Origin: Firmicutes bacterium UBA4916
GTDB lineage: Bacteria > Bacillota > Clostridia > Tissierellales > Tepidimicrobiaceae
Assembly (NCBI GenBank): GCA_002398845.1
Contig: DHBY01000089.1
Location: 1 to 31,215, forward strand
Length of the DNA: 31,215 nucleotides
Direction: 5' to 3'
Shown: piece by piece, positions 30,249 through 31,215 of the stretch
Layout: each line of letters starts with the position of its first letter
Position numbering within the stretch: position 1 is the first letter of the stretch
Program-made: the position numbers and the translations under genes
Notes under the pieces: generated by a model
What the model was told of the DNA's origin: nothing
Seen by the model: the letters and a program-made list of their open reading frames with translations, nothing else
Databases searched by the model: none

Positions 30249-31124
30249 ATGAAGGACTATATTATACGTGGGATAGATAAAAAAGGTACTTTACGATTAT
30301 TTGTAGCTTCTTCAACCAATATAGTTGAAAAAGCAAGAGAGATTCATAATACTTCTCCAACTGCTACTGCTGCTTTAGGAAGAGCATTGACAGCAGCTGC
30401 AATGATGGGAGTTTCTATGAAAAGTGACAAAGATTCTTTAACTTTTAAGATAAAAGGTGATGGACCTATTGGAAATATTGTCACTGTCGCAAATAATAAG
30501 GGTGAAGTAAAAGGTTATGTTGACTATCCTTATGTAGATATGCCAAGTAGGCCTGATGGTAAATTGGATGTAGGGGGAGTAGTAGGCAGAAAAGGGAAAT
30601 TAACAGTAATTAAAGATTTAGGATTAAAGGAACCTTATATTGGAATATCAGATTTAGTATCAGGAGAAATTGCTGAAGATTTAGTTAAATACTTCTATAT
30701 ATCTGAACAACAGCCATCAGCTATAAGTTTAGGAGTACTAGTAGATAAGGATATTTCTGTAAAAGCTGCTGGAGGATATATGCTTCAATTGCTGCCTAAT
30801 GTAGAAGATAAAGATATCGATAGAATAGAGGAAATACTAAAAGGAGCAAAACCTATTTCAACATTAATAAATGAAGGCTTAACTCCAGAAGAAGTAATGG
30901 AAGAGTTATTTGGAGAATTTGAAATGAAAGTATTGGATAAAATCCATATTGAATATAAATGTAATTGTAAAAGAGAAAAGATAGAAAAAGTTCTAATTAG
31001 TTTAGGTAAAGAAGAGATAAAAGATATGATTGAAGAAGATGGGAAAGCTGAAGTAGTATGCCATTTTTGTAATGAGAAATATAGATTTTCAAAAGATGAT
31101 TTGGAAAATTTAATTGACTATTGA
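30249..31124 (+). CDS. hslO: Hsp33 redox-regulated chaperone
   Basis: A 291-residue cytosolic holdase activated by oxidative unfolding. The N-terminal part shows ARELHNTSPTATAALGRALT-like sequence (28-47), GDGPIGNI (70-77) and GYVDYPYVD. The C-terminal zinc switch has Cys238 and Cys240 (CNC) and Cys271 and Cys274 (CHFC), the complete four-Cys set. Length is normal. The ATG at 30249 follows AAAGGAG. Its stop codon TGA lies inside the -35 box of the tRNA-Phe promoter downstream. Confidence 0.96.
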   Translation: MKDYIIRGIDKKGTLRLFVASSTNIVEKAREIHNTSPTATAALGRALTAAAMMGVSMKSDKDSLTFKIKGDGPIGNIVTVANNKGEVKGYVDYPYVDMPSRPDGKLDVGGVVGRKGKLTVIKDLGLKEPYIGISDLVSGEIAEDLVKYFYISEQQPSAISLGVLVDKDISVKAAGGYMLQLLPNVEDKDIDRIEEILKGAKPISTLINEGLTPEEVMEELFGEFEMKVLDKIHIEYKCNCKREKIEKVLISLGKEEIKDMIEEDGKAEVVCHFCNEKYRFSKDDLENLIDY

Positions 31125-31149
31125 CTTTATAATAACAATCATGTATACT
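31121..31149 (+). promoter_or_regulatory. Promoter of the tRNA-Phe gene
   Basis: TTGACT (31121-31126), 17 bases, then TATACT (31144-31149) form a strong stable-RNA-type promoter. The -35 overlaps the hslO stop codon. Confidence 0.85.
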
Positions 31150-31167
31150 AACAATTGTGATATTTAA

Positions 31168-31215
31168 GCCCAGATAGCTCAGTCGGTAGAGCAGGGGACT
31201 GAAAATCCCCGTGTC
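31168..31215 (+). tRNA. tRNA-Phe (GAA), cut by the right edge
   Basis: The acceptor 5' strand GCCCAGA, D-arm GCTC-AGTCGGTA-GAGC, and anticodon stem GGGGA/TCCCC around CTGAAAA are seen. The anticodon is GAA, phenylalanine. The T arm and the 3' end are beyond the window. Confidence 0.95.

Noticed and set aside
1..31215. CRISPR array, transposase, integrase or phage genes
   Set aside because: No regularly spaced repeats and no recognisable mobile-element protein were found; the accessory left part carries no visible element ends.

Overview
The window is AT-rich chromosomal DNA from an endospore-forming Gram-positive bacterium of the Clostridia/Tissierellia type. This rests on the strong AGGAGG-type ribosome binding sites, frequent TTG/GTG starts, T-box leaders on aminoacyl-tRNA synthetase genes, three alpha/beta-type small acid-soluble spore protein (SASP) genes and a PdaB-like sporulation deacetylase. 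I cannot name the genus from the sequence alone.

Left part (1-4850) is an accessory region. It holds the 3' end of an unrecognised gene, two small-molecule-type methyltransferases, a GNAT acetyltransferase, an APH-family phosphotransferase, a 5'-truncated GNAT and a short decayed copy of the phosphotransferase. Between them lies a previously unlisted type I toxin-antitoxin locus. It encodes a 36-residue holin-like membrane peptide, has an SD-masking hairpin, a predicted 5'-3' lock in the toxin mRNA, and a convergent antisense promoter.

Middle part (4880-18300) is mostly core genes: a divergent SASP, a DUF255/thioredoxin-fold protein, T-box + trpS, a YwaF/TMEM164-like membrane protein, a padR + SEDS-like operon, a secreted NlpC/P60 hydrolase, an orphan substrate-binding lipoprotein, pgsA, T-box + valS, and folC.

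The stretch 18300-22600 has a sporulation flavour. It contains a small unknown protein, a cytosolic beta-propeller protein, a DUF4364 regulator, a canonical SASP, a PdaB-like deacetylase, and a Mur-ligase-like protein that has lost its ATP-binding loop. The right part (22788-31215) has a tandem OB-fold SSB-like protein, a 40-residue membrane peptide, hpt, an asd-dapA-dapB operon on the minus strand (lysine/diaminopimelate/dipicolinate supply), a CPBP protease, an SspF-like SASP, a sirtuin, a methyltransferase, a cold shock protein, hslO, and the start of a tRNA-Phe gene.

The most unusual signal is a repeated arrangement. Three genes (18364, 18663, 28118) have their Shine-Dalgarno sequence completely buried in the 3' arm of a long hairpin, and a sporulation-type -10 element lies in the loop. 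A transcript reading through from upstream would be translationally silent. A transcript starting inside the hairpin would lose the 5' arm and be translatable, as is known for some phage T4 late genes. This is an inference from sequence only.
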